Notes under the pieces: model-generated | Told to the model about the DNA's origin: nothing | The model's input: the letters and a program-made list of their open reading frames with translations, nothing else | Database searches by the model: none | Made by a program: the position numbers and the translations under genes | From: Lunatibacter sp035460985 | GTDB taxonomy: Bacteria > Bacteroidota > Bacteroidia > Cytophagales > Cyclobacteriaceae | Assembly (NCBI GenBank): GCA_035460985.1 | Contig: DATHWC010000398.1 | Location: 1 to 8,761, forward strand | Length of the DNA stretch: 8,761 nt | Direction: 5' to 3' | Shown: positions 1 through 7,900 of the stretch, piece after piece | Layout of the letters: every line of letters starts with the position of its first letter | Position numbering within the stretch: position 1 is the stretch's first letter

Positions 1-1600
1 ATTCAGCACCATATCTCAGGTTGTGTTCTATGGTCTGGGCTTCTACAATTTTACCGGGGTTCATTAAATTCTCAGGATCAAACAGCTGCTTGACCCGTAC
101 AAAGGCCCGATAAAGTTCTTTACCAAAAAACCGCTCGTTAAAAGCACTTCGAACCAGACCATCACCATGTTCACCACTCCAAGACCCGCCATATTCCAGT
201 ACCAGGTTAAAGGTGTCTTCGGCAATATTCTTTAGGCGCTCAATGTCCTCTGCCTGCCGCAAATCCAGAATAGGGCGTACATGAATGACTCCCACGCTGA
301 CATGGGCGTACATGGATACATCTGCCCCATGTTTTTTGCAAATTTGCAGGGTGCGGTCTATGTATTCCTTGAGTTTGTCAGTTGGTATGGCCGCATCTTC
401 GATAAAGGGCAGTGGTTTTTTATTCCCTTTAATTCCAAGCATAAGGCCCAGGCCTTTTTTCCGGACCAGCCACACATCCTCGTATTCTTCTCCCTGCGGA
501 AAGAGCGGATAGGCATAACCCAATCCCTTTTCCTGAAGCTCCTTTATCATATTCATGGGACGCTCCATCACGTCCTCCAGGGTTATTCCGTAGAATTCCA
601 CGATTAGGATCGCAGCAGGGTTGCCCGTAATAAAATGGCAATGACGCTTAGTCGTTAGGTTTTCCCGACTGAGATCGACCACAATCTTGTCTAAAATCTC
701 TACTGCGGAGGGGTTGTATTGCAGAATTGGTGTCACGGATCCGATGGCCTCCAAGAGATCTGAAAAATGGATGACGCAGACTGACTTGTACTGCGGAAGA
801 GGCTCGAGGTTGATTTTGAGTTCAAGGGTGGTGGCCAGCGTGCCTTCGCTGCCGGTGATCAACTTGGCCAGATTCCACTGTTCGGTATAAATAAACTCAT
901 CCAGATTATATCCGCCAACCCGCCGCATTACCTTGGGGAATTTTTCTTCGATCAATGCTTTGTTCCGGTCAATGATGTCCTGAAACTCCCGGTAGATTTC
1001 GCCTTCCCGGTTATTCTGCTGGGTCTTTTTTGCGTACTCTTCCGGCCTTAGTTTGGTTAGGAGCAGTTCCGTGCCGTCTACCAGCAGCACTCTGGCTTCC
1101 AGAATATGATCTACCGTTTTTCCGTATAGAATACTTTTGGTTCCGGAGGAATTGTTTCCGGCCATTCCCCCCACATTGGCCCGGCTGGACGTGGCGGGGT
1201 CCACGGCAAAGTGCAGGCCCATGGGAGCAAGTTCATCGTTAAGCACATCCCTTACCTTTCCCGGCTGCACCCTTACCCAGCGTTCCTGCTCATTGATTTC
1301 CAAGGTTTGGTTCATGTATTTGGAAAAATCCAGAATAATGGATTTTCCAACAGTCTGTCCCGCCAAGCTGGTCCCCCCGCCACGGGGAAGTATCGTAACG
1401 GCATGCTTTCTGGCCAATTCAATTGCCGTCCGTACATCGCTTTCGTCTTTTGGAAGAACTATTGCGACAGGAGTGATTTGGTAAATGCTGGCATCGGTGC
1501 TGTACATGCCTAGGGAGTAATCGTCAGTGAGGACGTCTCCTTTGATTTTCTTTTTTAGGGTATGAATTAAGGGGTTATTTTCGGTCAGTGTAGGGGTCAT
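1..1600 (-). CDS. FAD-linked oxidase, GlcD/D-lactate dehydrogenase type (N-terminal 533 aa; C-terminus beyond left edge)
   Basis: Reading the minus strand from the ATG at 1600-1598 gives 533 codons without a stop up to the window edge. The start reads MTPTLTENNPLIHTLKKK. The FAD-binding PCMH-type domain lies at about residues 25-240, with YSTDASIY at about 33-40 and the pyrophosphate-binding loop RGGGTSLAGQTVG at residues 73-85. The FAD-oxidase C-terminal domain follows and contains GGSWSGEHGDGLVRS, with the family motif GEHGDG at 476-481. Near the edge is MNPGKIVEAQTIEHNLRYG; in FAD/Fe-S fusion proteins of the YdiJ type this is the linker before a ferredoxin/CCG cysteine domain, so the full protein is probably 900-1000 residues (inference). 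Such enzymes oxidise 2-hydroxy acids (D-lactate, glycolate, D-2-hydroxyglutarate) and pass electrons to quinone or Fe-S centres; the substrate here is unknown. No signal peptide is seen, so it is cytoplasmic or peripheral to the inner membrane. It is transcribed divergently from the Gfo/Idh gene. No Shine-Dalgarno sequence precedes the start. Confidence 0.93.
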   Translation of the reverse strand, partial: MTPTLTENNPLIHTLKKKIKGDVLTDDYSLGMYSTDASIYQITPVAIVLPKDESDVRTAIELARKHAVTILPRGGGTSLAGQTVGKSIILDFSKYMNQTLEINEQERWVRVQPGKVRDVLNDELAPMGLHFAVDPATSSRANVGGMAGNNSSGTKSILYGKTVDHILEARVLLVDGTELLLTKLRPEEYAKKTQQNNREGEIYREFQDIIDRNKALIEEKFPKVMRRVGGYNLDEFIYTEQWNLAKLITGSEGTLATTLELKINLEPLPQYKSVCVIHFSDLLEAIGSVTPILQYNPSAVEILDKIVVDLSRENLTTKRHCHFITGNPAAILIVEFYGITLEDVMERPMNMIKELQEKGLGYAYPLFPQGEEYEDVWLVRKKGLGLMLGIKGNKKPLPFIEDAAIPTDKLKEYIDRTLQICKKHGADVSMYAHVSVGVIHVRPILDLRQAEDIERLKNIAEDTFNLVLEYGGSWSGEHGDGLVRSAFNERFFGKELYRAFVRVKQLFDPENLMNPGKIVEAQTIEHNLRYGAE

Positions 1601-1628
1601 GTTAAGGAGTTTATTGTCAATGCTTGAA

Positions 1629-1653
1629 TTCCAAATATATTATATTTTGGGAA
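1629..1653. promoter_or_regulatory. imperfect AT-rich palindrome overlapping the minus-strand promoter (possible operator)
   Basis: The left arm TTCCAAATATA (from 1629) pairs with the right arm TATATTTTGGGAA (ending at 1653), allowing two single-base bulges. It covers the candidate -7 box of the FAD-oxidase promoter, where a repressor would act. No regulator gene is in the window. The run is AT-rich, so chance symmetry is possible. Confidence 0.25.
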
Positions 1654-1663
1654 TCAATTTCAA
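1632..1663 (-). promoter_or_regulatory. candidate Bacteroidota promoter for the FAD-linked oxidase
   Basis: On the minus strand a TATATTTG (complement of 1632-1639) matches the Bacteroidota -7 consensus TAnnTTTG exactly. A TTG (complement of 1661-1663) lies 21 bp upstream, within the usual -33/-7 spacing. The -7 box is about 32 bp upstream of the ATG at 1600. It was found by eye, in AT-rich DNA where chance matches are common. Confidence 0.45.
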
Positions 1664-1711
1664 CCATTGGGTCATTTTGGGTAGTAAATTCCGTATTTGG
1701 TGTAAAAAAGG

Positions 1712-1742
1712 TTTGAATTAGACAATACAAATCGTATTTTTC
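1712..1742 (+). promoter_or_regulatory. candidate Bacteroidota promoter for the Gfo/Idh-DUF1080 pair
   Basis: TTTG at 1712-1715 is followed after 19 bp by TATTTTTC at 1735-1742. This is a full -33 match and a 7-of-8 match to the -7 consensus TAnnTTTG, with ideal spacing. The -7 box is 59 bp upstream of the ATG at 1802, leaving a leader of about 50 nt without a Shine-Dalgarno sequence. Confidence 0.45.
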
Positions 1743-1801
1743 AACCTGTTAAAAATCTTAGTACACTCTAAATATAAAAATCATCATAATCCACAATTCG
1801 T

Positions 1802-3106
1802 ATGTTAGATAAATCTGACAAAAATGACAGAAGGACATTTTTGAAATCTACCGGAACGGCACTTGTCGCCAGTTCCGTATTGCCCATGACCTTTTCCATT
1901 TCCTCCGGCATGGCCGCCCAGCGAGCGCCACTCAAAGTTGGACTAATTGGTTGTGGGGGGCGAGGAACCGGTGCGGCGGCCCAAGCCCTTAAAGCAGATA
2001 AAGATGCGGTCTTAACCTGCATGGCAGATATCTTCAGCGACTACCTTGAGGAGTCCTACCAATCCCTGATGAAAGTAAACCCCGCACAGGTAAAAGTTGA
2101 TGACTCTCATAAGTTTGTAGGTTTTGATGCCTTCCAAAGAGTATTGGAATCCGATGTGGATGTAGTCATCTTGACAACCCCTCCGGCCTTTAGACCCAGC
2201 CACTTTGAGGCTTCCGTGAATGCGGGCAAACATGTCTTTTGTGAAAAACCCGTGGCTGTGGATGCGCCGGGAGTACGGAGCGTGTTGGCCTCTGCCAAAA
2301 AGGCTCAAGAAAAGGGACTATCTGTGGTTTCAGGATTTACCTTCCGATACGACTTTGCCAAAAGAGCCCTATTCGAACGGATAAACCGGGGTGATATCGG
2401 TGAGGTATCCACGGTATTTACCGCAAGAAATGGTGGTGGTCTGTGGTATAAGCCACGTCAGCCGGAATGGACGGAGATGGAATATCAGATGAGAAACTGG
2501 TATTACTACGACTGGCTGTCCGGGGACTATATTGTAGAAATGATGGTACACAGCCTGGATATGATGTCGTGGGCATTTGGTGACAAGTTGCCGCTGAGTG
2601 CTACAGGCACGGGGGGAAGACAATCCAGAACCGAAGAAATATATGGTAATATTTATGATCATTTTGCCATAGAATACGACTATGGAAATAACTTAAAAGG
2701 CGTACACTTTAGCCGGCAGCAAAAAGGCTGCTCCAACACAAACAAGGTAGAAGTTTCAGGCAGAAATGGCAATGCCGTCGTCGATATCGGAAAAAGAATC
2801 CATGCTACCTACGGGGAAAACGCCTGGGCCTATGACGGAGAACACAATAATCCTTACGAAACCCAGCATGAAGAACTCTTTGCGGCTATCCGATCTGGAA
2901 AACCAATGAACGAAGGTGAACTGATGGGCAACAGCACCATGTTGGCGGTGTTGGGTAGGATGGTTGGCTACAGCGGTCAAACCATCACCTGGGAAGATGC
3001 CATGAATTCCAATATGATTTTGGGTCCCGCACCTGAGGCCTATGCTTGGGATTTGAAATGGCCTGTACCGCCAATTGCCATACCAGGAGTCACCAAAGTT
3101 GTGTAA
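1802..3106 (+). CDS. Tat-exported Gfo/Idh/MocA family oxidoreductase
   Basis: This 434-residue protein begins with a twin-arginine signal: DRRTFLKSTG at residues 9-18 (RR at 10-11), a hydrophobic stretch to about 37, and a likely cut after GMAA (36-39). The mature part starts with a Rossmann beta strand and the nucleotide loop GLIGCGGRGTG (47-57). It continues with the family signature FCEKPV (146-151; K149 is the expected catalytic lysine) and the C-terminal alpha/beta domain. HSLD (250-253) sits where the family has its catalytic His-x-x-Asp pair. The closest known group is the exported Gfo/Idh oxidoreductases, which carry tightly bound NAD(P) and oxidise or epimerise sugars, often at C3-OH. 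Tat export implies folding with cofactor before transport to the periplasm (inference). The next gene, a DUF1080 protein, is 19 bp downstream and very probably co-transcribed. Start: the ATG directly precedes the Tat n-region; no Shine-Dalgarno sequence is seen. Substrate unknown. Confidence 0.93.
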   Translation: MLDKSDKNDRRTFLKSTGTALVASSVLPMTFSISSGMAAQRAPLKVGLIGCGGRGTGAAAQALKADKDAVLTCMADIFSDYLEESYQSLMKVNPAQVKVDDSHKFVGFDAFQRVLESDVDVVILTTPPAFRPSHFEASVNAGKHVFCEKPVAVDAPGVRSVLASAKKAQEKGLSVVSGFTFRYDFAKRALFERINRGDIGEVSTVFTARNGGGLWYKPRQPEWTEMEYQMRNWYYYDWLSGDYIVEMMVHSLDMMSWAFGDKLPLSATGTGGRQSRTEEIYGNIYDHFAIEYDYGNNLKGVHFSRQQKGCSNTNKVEVSGRNGNAVVDIGKRIHATYGENAWAYDGEHNNPYETQHEELFAAIRSGKPMNEGELMGNSTMLAVLGRMVGYSGQTITWEDAMNSNMILGPAPEAYAWDLKWPVPPIAIPGVTKVV

Positions 3107-3110
3107 GTTA

Positions 3111-3115
3111 AAGGA
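3111..3115 (+). promoter_or_regulatory. ribosome binding site supporting the start at 3126
   Basis: AAGGA lies 10 bp upstream of the ATG at 3126, in the short gap after the Gfo/Idh stop codon. It supports 3126 over the in-frame ATG at 3075, which lies inside the preceding gene and would put a charged 17-residue extension before a normal signal peptide. Confidence 0.5.
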
Positions 3116-3125
3116 TCCAAAAAAT

Positions 3126-3881
3126 ATGTCGAAAATAATAAGTCTACTAGTAATGGCGGGAATTGCATTCCTGCCCGGTCACTTGTGTGCACAGGAATAC
3201 CTTTTTGAATTTGGAAAAGAACAAGGTTTGGAAACGCTTATCAGTGGAAAAACTGCTTCCAATGATCCCATAAAATGGTACAATGTCAATACGGAAACCG
3301 ATACCTGGCGCTTTGATGGCGATACATTGGTTTGTGAGGGCTTACCCATAGGGGTTATCCGTTCAGAGAAACAATACGAAAATTTTATTATGTACGTGGA
3401 GTGGAGCCATCAGGAACTCGGAGGAAACTCCGGGACTTTTGTGTGGAGTTCCGCTGTACCGGGTAGCAATCGCCTGCCGGATGGAGTGGAAGTACAGATG
3501 CTCGAATTGGATTGGGTCAACCAAAACAAAAATGACAAAGGAGAATTACCTCCCATCGCCTATGTACATGGCGAGCTCTTCGGAGTAGGAGGTGTGGAAA
3601 CCGTTCCAGACAATCCCCGCGGTACCCGGAGTAAGTCCATCGAAAACCGCTGCTTGCCCCGGGGCGAATGGAATACCTATGTAGTAGTCTGCGTGGATGG
3701 GGTGATCAAGCTCTCCGTCAACGGTAAATTTGTCAATGGGATCCAACAATCGTCCCAGAAGAAAGGCTATATCTGTTTGGAATCAGAAGGCGCTCCCATT
3801 CATTTCCGCAACCTCACAGTGACCGAACTGCCTCCCGGAGTTACTTCCATGGAGCAAATAGCCCCCTTATTACCCAATTAA
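3126..3881 (+). CDS. secreted DUF1080 protein (3-keto-glycoside hydrolase/lyase-like)
   Basis: The 251-residue protein starts with a signal peptide: MSKI, a hydrophobic core at about residues 5-19, and LCA-Q at 20-23 as a likely signal peptidase I site. The rest is one DUF1080 (PF06439) concanavalin-like domain. Its hallmarks are GVIRSEKQYENF (76-87), VEW at 91-93, GNSG (100-103), GVEVQMLE (120-127), GEWN (180-183), VNGKFVNG (198-205) and GYICLESEGAPIHFRNL (214-230). DUF1080 members have been shown to hydrolyse or eliminate 3-keto-glycosides made by Gfo/Idh oxidoreductases. The preceding gene is such an oxidoreductase, 19 bp away, so a two-step oxidise-then-cleave module in the periplasm is the best reading. 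C21 is preceded by Leu rather than Gly/Ala/Ser, so lipoprotein processing is unlikely though not excluded. An upstream in-frame ATG at 3075 is not preferred. The natural glycoside is unknown. Confidence 0.9.
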   Translation: MSKIISLLVMAGIAFLPGHLCAQEYLFEFGKEQGLETLISGKTASNDPIKWYNVNTETDTWRFDGDTLVCEGLPIGVIRSEKQYENFIMYVEWSHQELGGNSGTFVWSSAVPGSNRLPDGVEVQMLELDWVNQNKNDKGELPPIAYVHGELFGVGGVETVPDNPRGTRSKSIENRCLPRGEWNTYVVVCVDGVIKLSVNGKFVNGIQQSSQKKGYICLESEGAPIHFRNLTVTELPPGVTSMEQIAPLLPN

Positions 3882-3885
3882 GTTC

Positions 3886-3976
3886 GGGAGACGGAAGACC
3901 GGAGACCGGAGACAGAAGAGGGAAGACAAGAGACGGAAGAAGTACGAGACGGAGAGACGAAGGGACTTAGAGACTT
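3886..3976 (+). repeat. purine-rich degenerate repeat of GAGACGGAAGA-like units
   Basis: This strand is nearly all purine plus C and contains GAGAC seven times, interspersed with GGAAGAC and CCGGAGA. Units vary in length and sequence, with no fixed period and no spacers. It starts 4 bp after the DUF1080 stop codon and fills the first half of the spacer before the dioxygenase gene. It resembles the low-complexity intergenic tracts seen in many Bacteroidota genomes. Confidence 0.75.
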
Positions 3977-3981
3977 GGTCC

Positions 3982-4043
3982 GTCAACCCAATCAACCTAT
4001 CAACTAATAAACCTATAAACCATCAACCTTTCGACTAATAAAC
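3982..4043 (+). repeat. degenerate 7-9 nt repeat (TCAACCTA-like) upstream of the dioxygenase gene
   Basis: Successive units read TCAACCCAA, TCAACCTA, TCAACTAA, TAAACCTA, TAAACCA and TCAACCTT. ACTAATAAAC occurs twice (4003-4012 and 4034-4043). The tract directly follows the purine-rich tract and ends 6 bp before the next start codon. The reverse complement of this pattern recurs after the last gene of the cluster at 8041-8080. No promoter matching TAnnTTTG was found in it. Confidence 0.65.
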
Positions 4044-4049
4044 ATATCT

Positions 4050-4922
4050 ATGCAAAAAGACTTATCCCTTGTCCATGAACTGATTGGAGATCTATTCCAA
4101 TGGCCCCAGCAGGAAAGCGATTGGGAACAATATAAACTTAGTGAGGAACAAATCGCTTTTTTCAATGAGAATGGCTACCTGCACAATGTCAAGCTGCTTG
4201 ATCAGTGGCAGGTGGACCAGTTGAACAGTGAGTTGGCGGAGATTTTGGACAAAGACTATACGGCTTCGGAATTGTTCCATGAGTTTCATTCCAACGAATC
4301 CGGTGATCCCAATGCGGTTCTTTTCCATTCTTTGGGGCATTGGCGGATTATGCCAAGCTTTCACGATATCCTATGGAATCCAGCCTTCGTGATGGCAGCC
4401 AGTCAGCTTTTGGGCAACAAACCAGTAAGGTTTTGGCACGATCAGCTGTTTTGTAAACCTGCAAATCATGGAGGCGTGGTTGCCTGGCATCAGGATTATT
4501 CCTACTGGACCCGTACGGTTCCCATGCAACATTTGACTTGCTGGGTGGGATTGGATGATGCGACCACTGAAAATGGCTGTGTGCATTATATCCCAAAAAG
4601 CCATACCTGGGGCCTACTGGACAAGCCCAAACTTGCCGGGGAAATGGATGGCCTGATGCAATTTTTGACTCCCGAACAAAAGGCTGCATTTAATCCTATT
4701 CCGGTAGAAATGACGGCAGGTTATGCGACCTTTCACCATCCGCTGACCGTGCATGGCAGTTATGAAAATAAATCCCCCCGATCCAGAAGGGCCTTTGTGC
4801 TCAATGTATTTGCCGATGGCACCACGTCCAATACAGATGGAGAATTATTGCAGGGTGTTCCCGTTGTGAAAAAAGGCGAAAAAATGGAGGGGCAGTTTTT
4901 CCCTCTTTTAAGTGACAAATGA
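4050..4922 (+). CDS. phytanoyl-CoA dioxygenase (PhyH) family Fe(II)/2-oxoglutarate oxygenase
   Basis: The 290-residue protein has the PhyH double-stranded beta-helix fold signature. The iron ligands are H147 and D149 in AWHQDYSYW and the distal H235 in HHPLTVHGSYEN. The 2-oxoglutarate-binding arginine is one of R244-R247 in SPRSRRAF. The N-terminal helix EEQIAFFNENGYL (32-44) and the NGCVHYIPKSH segment (175-185) are also typical. These enzymes hydroxylate a C-H bond while converting 2-oxoglutarate and O2 to succinate and CO2; bacterial members act on many small molecules, so phytanoyl-CoA is not implied. No signal peptide is seen, so it should be cytoplasmic. The stop overlaps the next start by 4 bp (ATGA), which suggests translational coupling with the membrane protein downstream. 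The start ATG lies just after the repeat tract, with no clear Shine-Dalgarno sequence. Confidence 0.9.
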   Translation: MQKDLSLVHELIGDLFQWPQQESDWEQYKLSEEQIAFFNENGYLHNVKLLDQWQVDQLNSELAEILDKDYTASELFHEFHSNESGDPNAVLFHSLGHWRIMPSFHDILWNPAFVMAASQLLGNKPVRFWHDQLFCKPANHGGVVAWHQDYSYWTRTVPMQHLTCWVGLDDATTENGCVHYIPKSHTWGLLDKPKLAGEMDGLMQFLTPEQKAAFNPIPVEMTAGYATFHHPLTVHGSYENKSPRSRRAFVLNVFADGTTSNTDGELLQGVPVVKKGEKMEGQFFPLLSDK

Positions 4923-7900
4923 AATCTGCAACAAATCGGCTAAAATGGATTATCGGGATTATATTCCTGGTAATCCTTTTTGTTTTATATATATGGTTGG
5001 CCGCGGTTGAAAGCACGGAGACGGTACCCGGACTGACTGTACCCGAGGGGTTTGAGATTCGGGAGGCCGTAAAACCCGGCTTGGTAACCTATCCCATGTT
5101 TGCGGTTTACGAGGATACGGGTAAACTTTTTGTGTTTGAATCAAGCGGCCATACCGATGGGACACAGGAGATCTTGGATGATCCCACTTTTCAGATTCTT
5201 CTTCTTTCGGATACCGATGGAGATGGGGTATTTGACGAGCGGACCGTCTATGCAGACAAGTTGCCCTTTCCCATGGGCGGAACTTTCTTGAACGGCAGCC
5301 TGTACGTTACGGCTGTCCCCGATTTGCTGAAATTTACCGATACCAACGACGATGGTATGGCAGACGAAAAAGAAGTGCTGCTTTCGGGCTGGAAACTCAA
5401 CCACAATGCGGCTATTCTCAGTGGTCCTTTCTTGGGGCCGGATGGATGGCTGTATATGGCCGATGCGAGGCGGGGATTTGAAATCACTACCCAAGAGGGA
5501 GATATGTTGGATGGCAAAGGGGCAAGGATTTGGCGTTGTCTGCCGGATGGAAGACAGTTAGAGTCTTTTGCCGGCGGTGGATTTGACAATGCGGTAGAGT
5601 TGGTCTTTTCTCCGTCGGGGGAGGTGTTTGGCACTATGACCTACTTTGTGGATCCACAGGGAGGGTATAGGGATGCACTGATGCACTGGGTTGACGGAGG
5701 CGTTTACCCCAAGCCCAATCCGGTTATCGGGGCGGATAGTTTGGTGCTCACTGGGGACTTGATGCCCGTAATGACCAAAATGGCCCGTGTATCCCCGTCC
5801 GGACTGATGCGGATGGAAGGGGACCCATGGGGGGCTGACTATGACGGAAATTTGTTTCATGCCCAATTTAATACAGGCCGGATTGTGCGCAGCAAACTGA
5901 CACCCGAAGGCGGCAGTTTCCGAACAGAGGACTCATTTTTTTTAGAAAGCAGCCGGTCGGATTTTCATCCCACGGATGTTTTGCAGGCCGGTGACGGTGG
6001 AATGCTGGTGGTAAATACCGGGGGCTGGTTTATTGCCGGATGCCCCCTTTCCCGCACAGCAAAGCCGGAACTTCAGGGAAATATCTACCATATCAGGAAA
6101 AAGGGAAGTACTCCTTCGGGAGATCCCTTTGCCAATCAGGTTTTGTGGGAGCAAATATCCCTAACCGAGAAAATAAGACTACTTGGGGATCCCAGCCCCT
6201 TTATCCGTAAGCGGGCGAGTGAAAATATACTTGGGGAGGGTATGCGTGCTGTAGGTCCACTTAGAGAGGCGCTGGAAAGTGAATCCGATAAAAACATTCG
6301 AATCCAACTTGTATTTTTGCTTTACCGCCTACAAGAGCCGGAGGGAACAGCCGCTATTGTTCCGGCATTGGCGGACATTGACCCTGAGGTCAGGGCGGCT
6401 GCGGCACGGGTGCTGGGATTGGCCCGGGTAATTTCTGCGGTTCCCCAATTGATTGATGCTTTAAATGACGCCGAACCTTTGGTGGTCAGACAGGCGGCCA
6501 CGGCCCTGGGCCGGATCAGAGATTCAAAGGCAGTATCTGCCCTGCTTGATCTCGCCGGCCGCACCGAAGACCGGATGCTAAATCATGCGGCTGTCTATGC
6601 GTTGATTCAACTCGAAAGTGAATCGGCGCTTACCGCCGCGCTTTCCGATACAAATCCGCTTAAACAGCGGACAGCGTTAATCGCGTTAGATCAAAAGCGC
6701 AATAATTTCCTAACGGAGGACATGGTGCAACCCTTTTTAGCCAGCGAGAACACATTGTTGGAGGAAACTGGAAGTTGGGTGCTTGGTCACCATCCCGAAT
6801 GGACCGGATTGGCGGCCGGGTATTTTGAACGGCTGTTTGTGATGGAAGATAACGATCGGCAGGTTTCGATGAAAACCCTAATGGCCGTTTTTGGCTCGGC
6901 CCCCGCCTTTCAGGCTACCGTTACCAGATTGATGCGGGAATCCCAAACCAATCCGGAAAAGCAGCAATTTATGCTATCCTTACTGCAACCGGTTCCCGCG
7001 GATGACTTTCCGTTTGCTTGGCGCGCCTCCTTGCAATCCTGGCTTGAAAGATCGGAGGATAACGTACAGGCTGCTGTGTTGGATTTGATAATTTCGAAAG
7101 GCTTGACGGGATTTGAATCTGGCCTTAAAAATCTGACTACAAATCAGACCTATGGGATGAAGCTAAAGGCATTGCAGGCCATGCGTTCCGGGGGATATGT
7201 CCTTTCGGAGGGGGAGATCTCAGAAATTATCTCCAAAGCGAGTGCCTTGCAGCAGGGGAGAGAAATGGAGTTAACCCTTGCGGTATTGCGGGGAAATACG
7301 CTTTCGGCATCTCAGCAGGAATTGATTATCCGGGAAGTGCTTCCGAAGATGGAAGTCAGGTATCTGATGGATTGGCTGTCTTTGTTTGAAGGGGTGGAAT
7401 CGGAAGCGATGGGTTTGGAGTTGATTCGGGTAATTGCAGGATTGGATACTCAATTGGACAAGGTGCCGGTCTCCCAAGTGGAAACCCTGCTTTCAACTTT
7501 TCCGAAAGCGGTGGAAATAGAGTCAAATCAGTTGCTAGAAAAAATTAGGTCACTGCATGGAGAGCGGTTAAACCAGCTAACCGCCTTGGAAGAAAGTTTG
7601 GAAAAGGGAGATGTTTCCCGAGGCAGGGAGGTGTTTTTTAAGACATCAGCCTGTGCTTCCTGCCATGCCGTGGCAGGGGAGGGGAGCAACTTCGGTCCGG
7701 ACCTGACCAATATCGGCGATATTCGCTCCTCCCACGATATCCTTGAAGCCATTATCTATCCCAGCGCCAGCTTTGCCCGGGAATACGAAACCTCCCAACT
7801 GCAAACGGCCCAAGGAACGATTACGGGAATAATCAAAGAGTCAAACGCATCCACCTACGTGGTAGAAGTAGGTCCCGGTGTACAGCGGCAGGTCAGCCAG

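Noticed and set aside
281..1513. Several plus-strand reading frames of 67-115 codons
   Set aside because: They lie antisense to the FAD-linked oxidase, which is continuous on the minus strand with clear RGGGTSLAG and GEHGDG motifs. The plus-strand translations show no domain.
1603..1609. TAAGGAG, a perfect Shine-Dalgarno-like string near the FAD-oxidase start
   Set aside because: It is on the plus strand, whereas the gene is on the minus strand, and no plus-strand start follows at a suitable distance.
3075..3125. Upstream ATG at 3075 as start of the DUF1080 gene
   Set aside because: It would overlap the Gfo/Idh gene and put a charged 17-residue extension before a normal signal peptide. The ATG at 3126 has AAGGA 10 bp upstream.
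3126..3194. Lipoprotein signal in the DUF1080 protein
   Set aside because: The cysteine at residue 21 follows GHL, which does not fit a lipobox needing Gly/Ala/Ser just before Cys. A signal peptidase I site fits better.
3886..4043. CRISPR array
   Set aside because: Units are short, degenerate and contiguous. There are no conserved 25-40 nt repeats, no spacers of even length and no cas gene.
5141..5634. Minus-strand frames of 117 and 128 codons inside the cytochrome fusion gene
   Set aside because: They are antisense to a well-supported propeller domain, and their translations have no recognisable motif.
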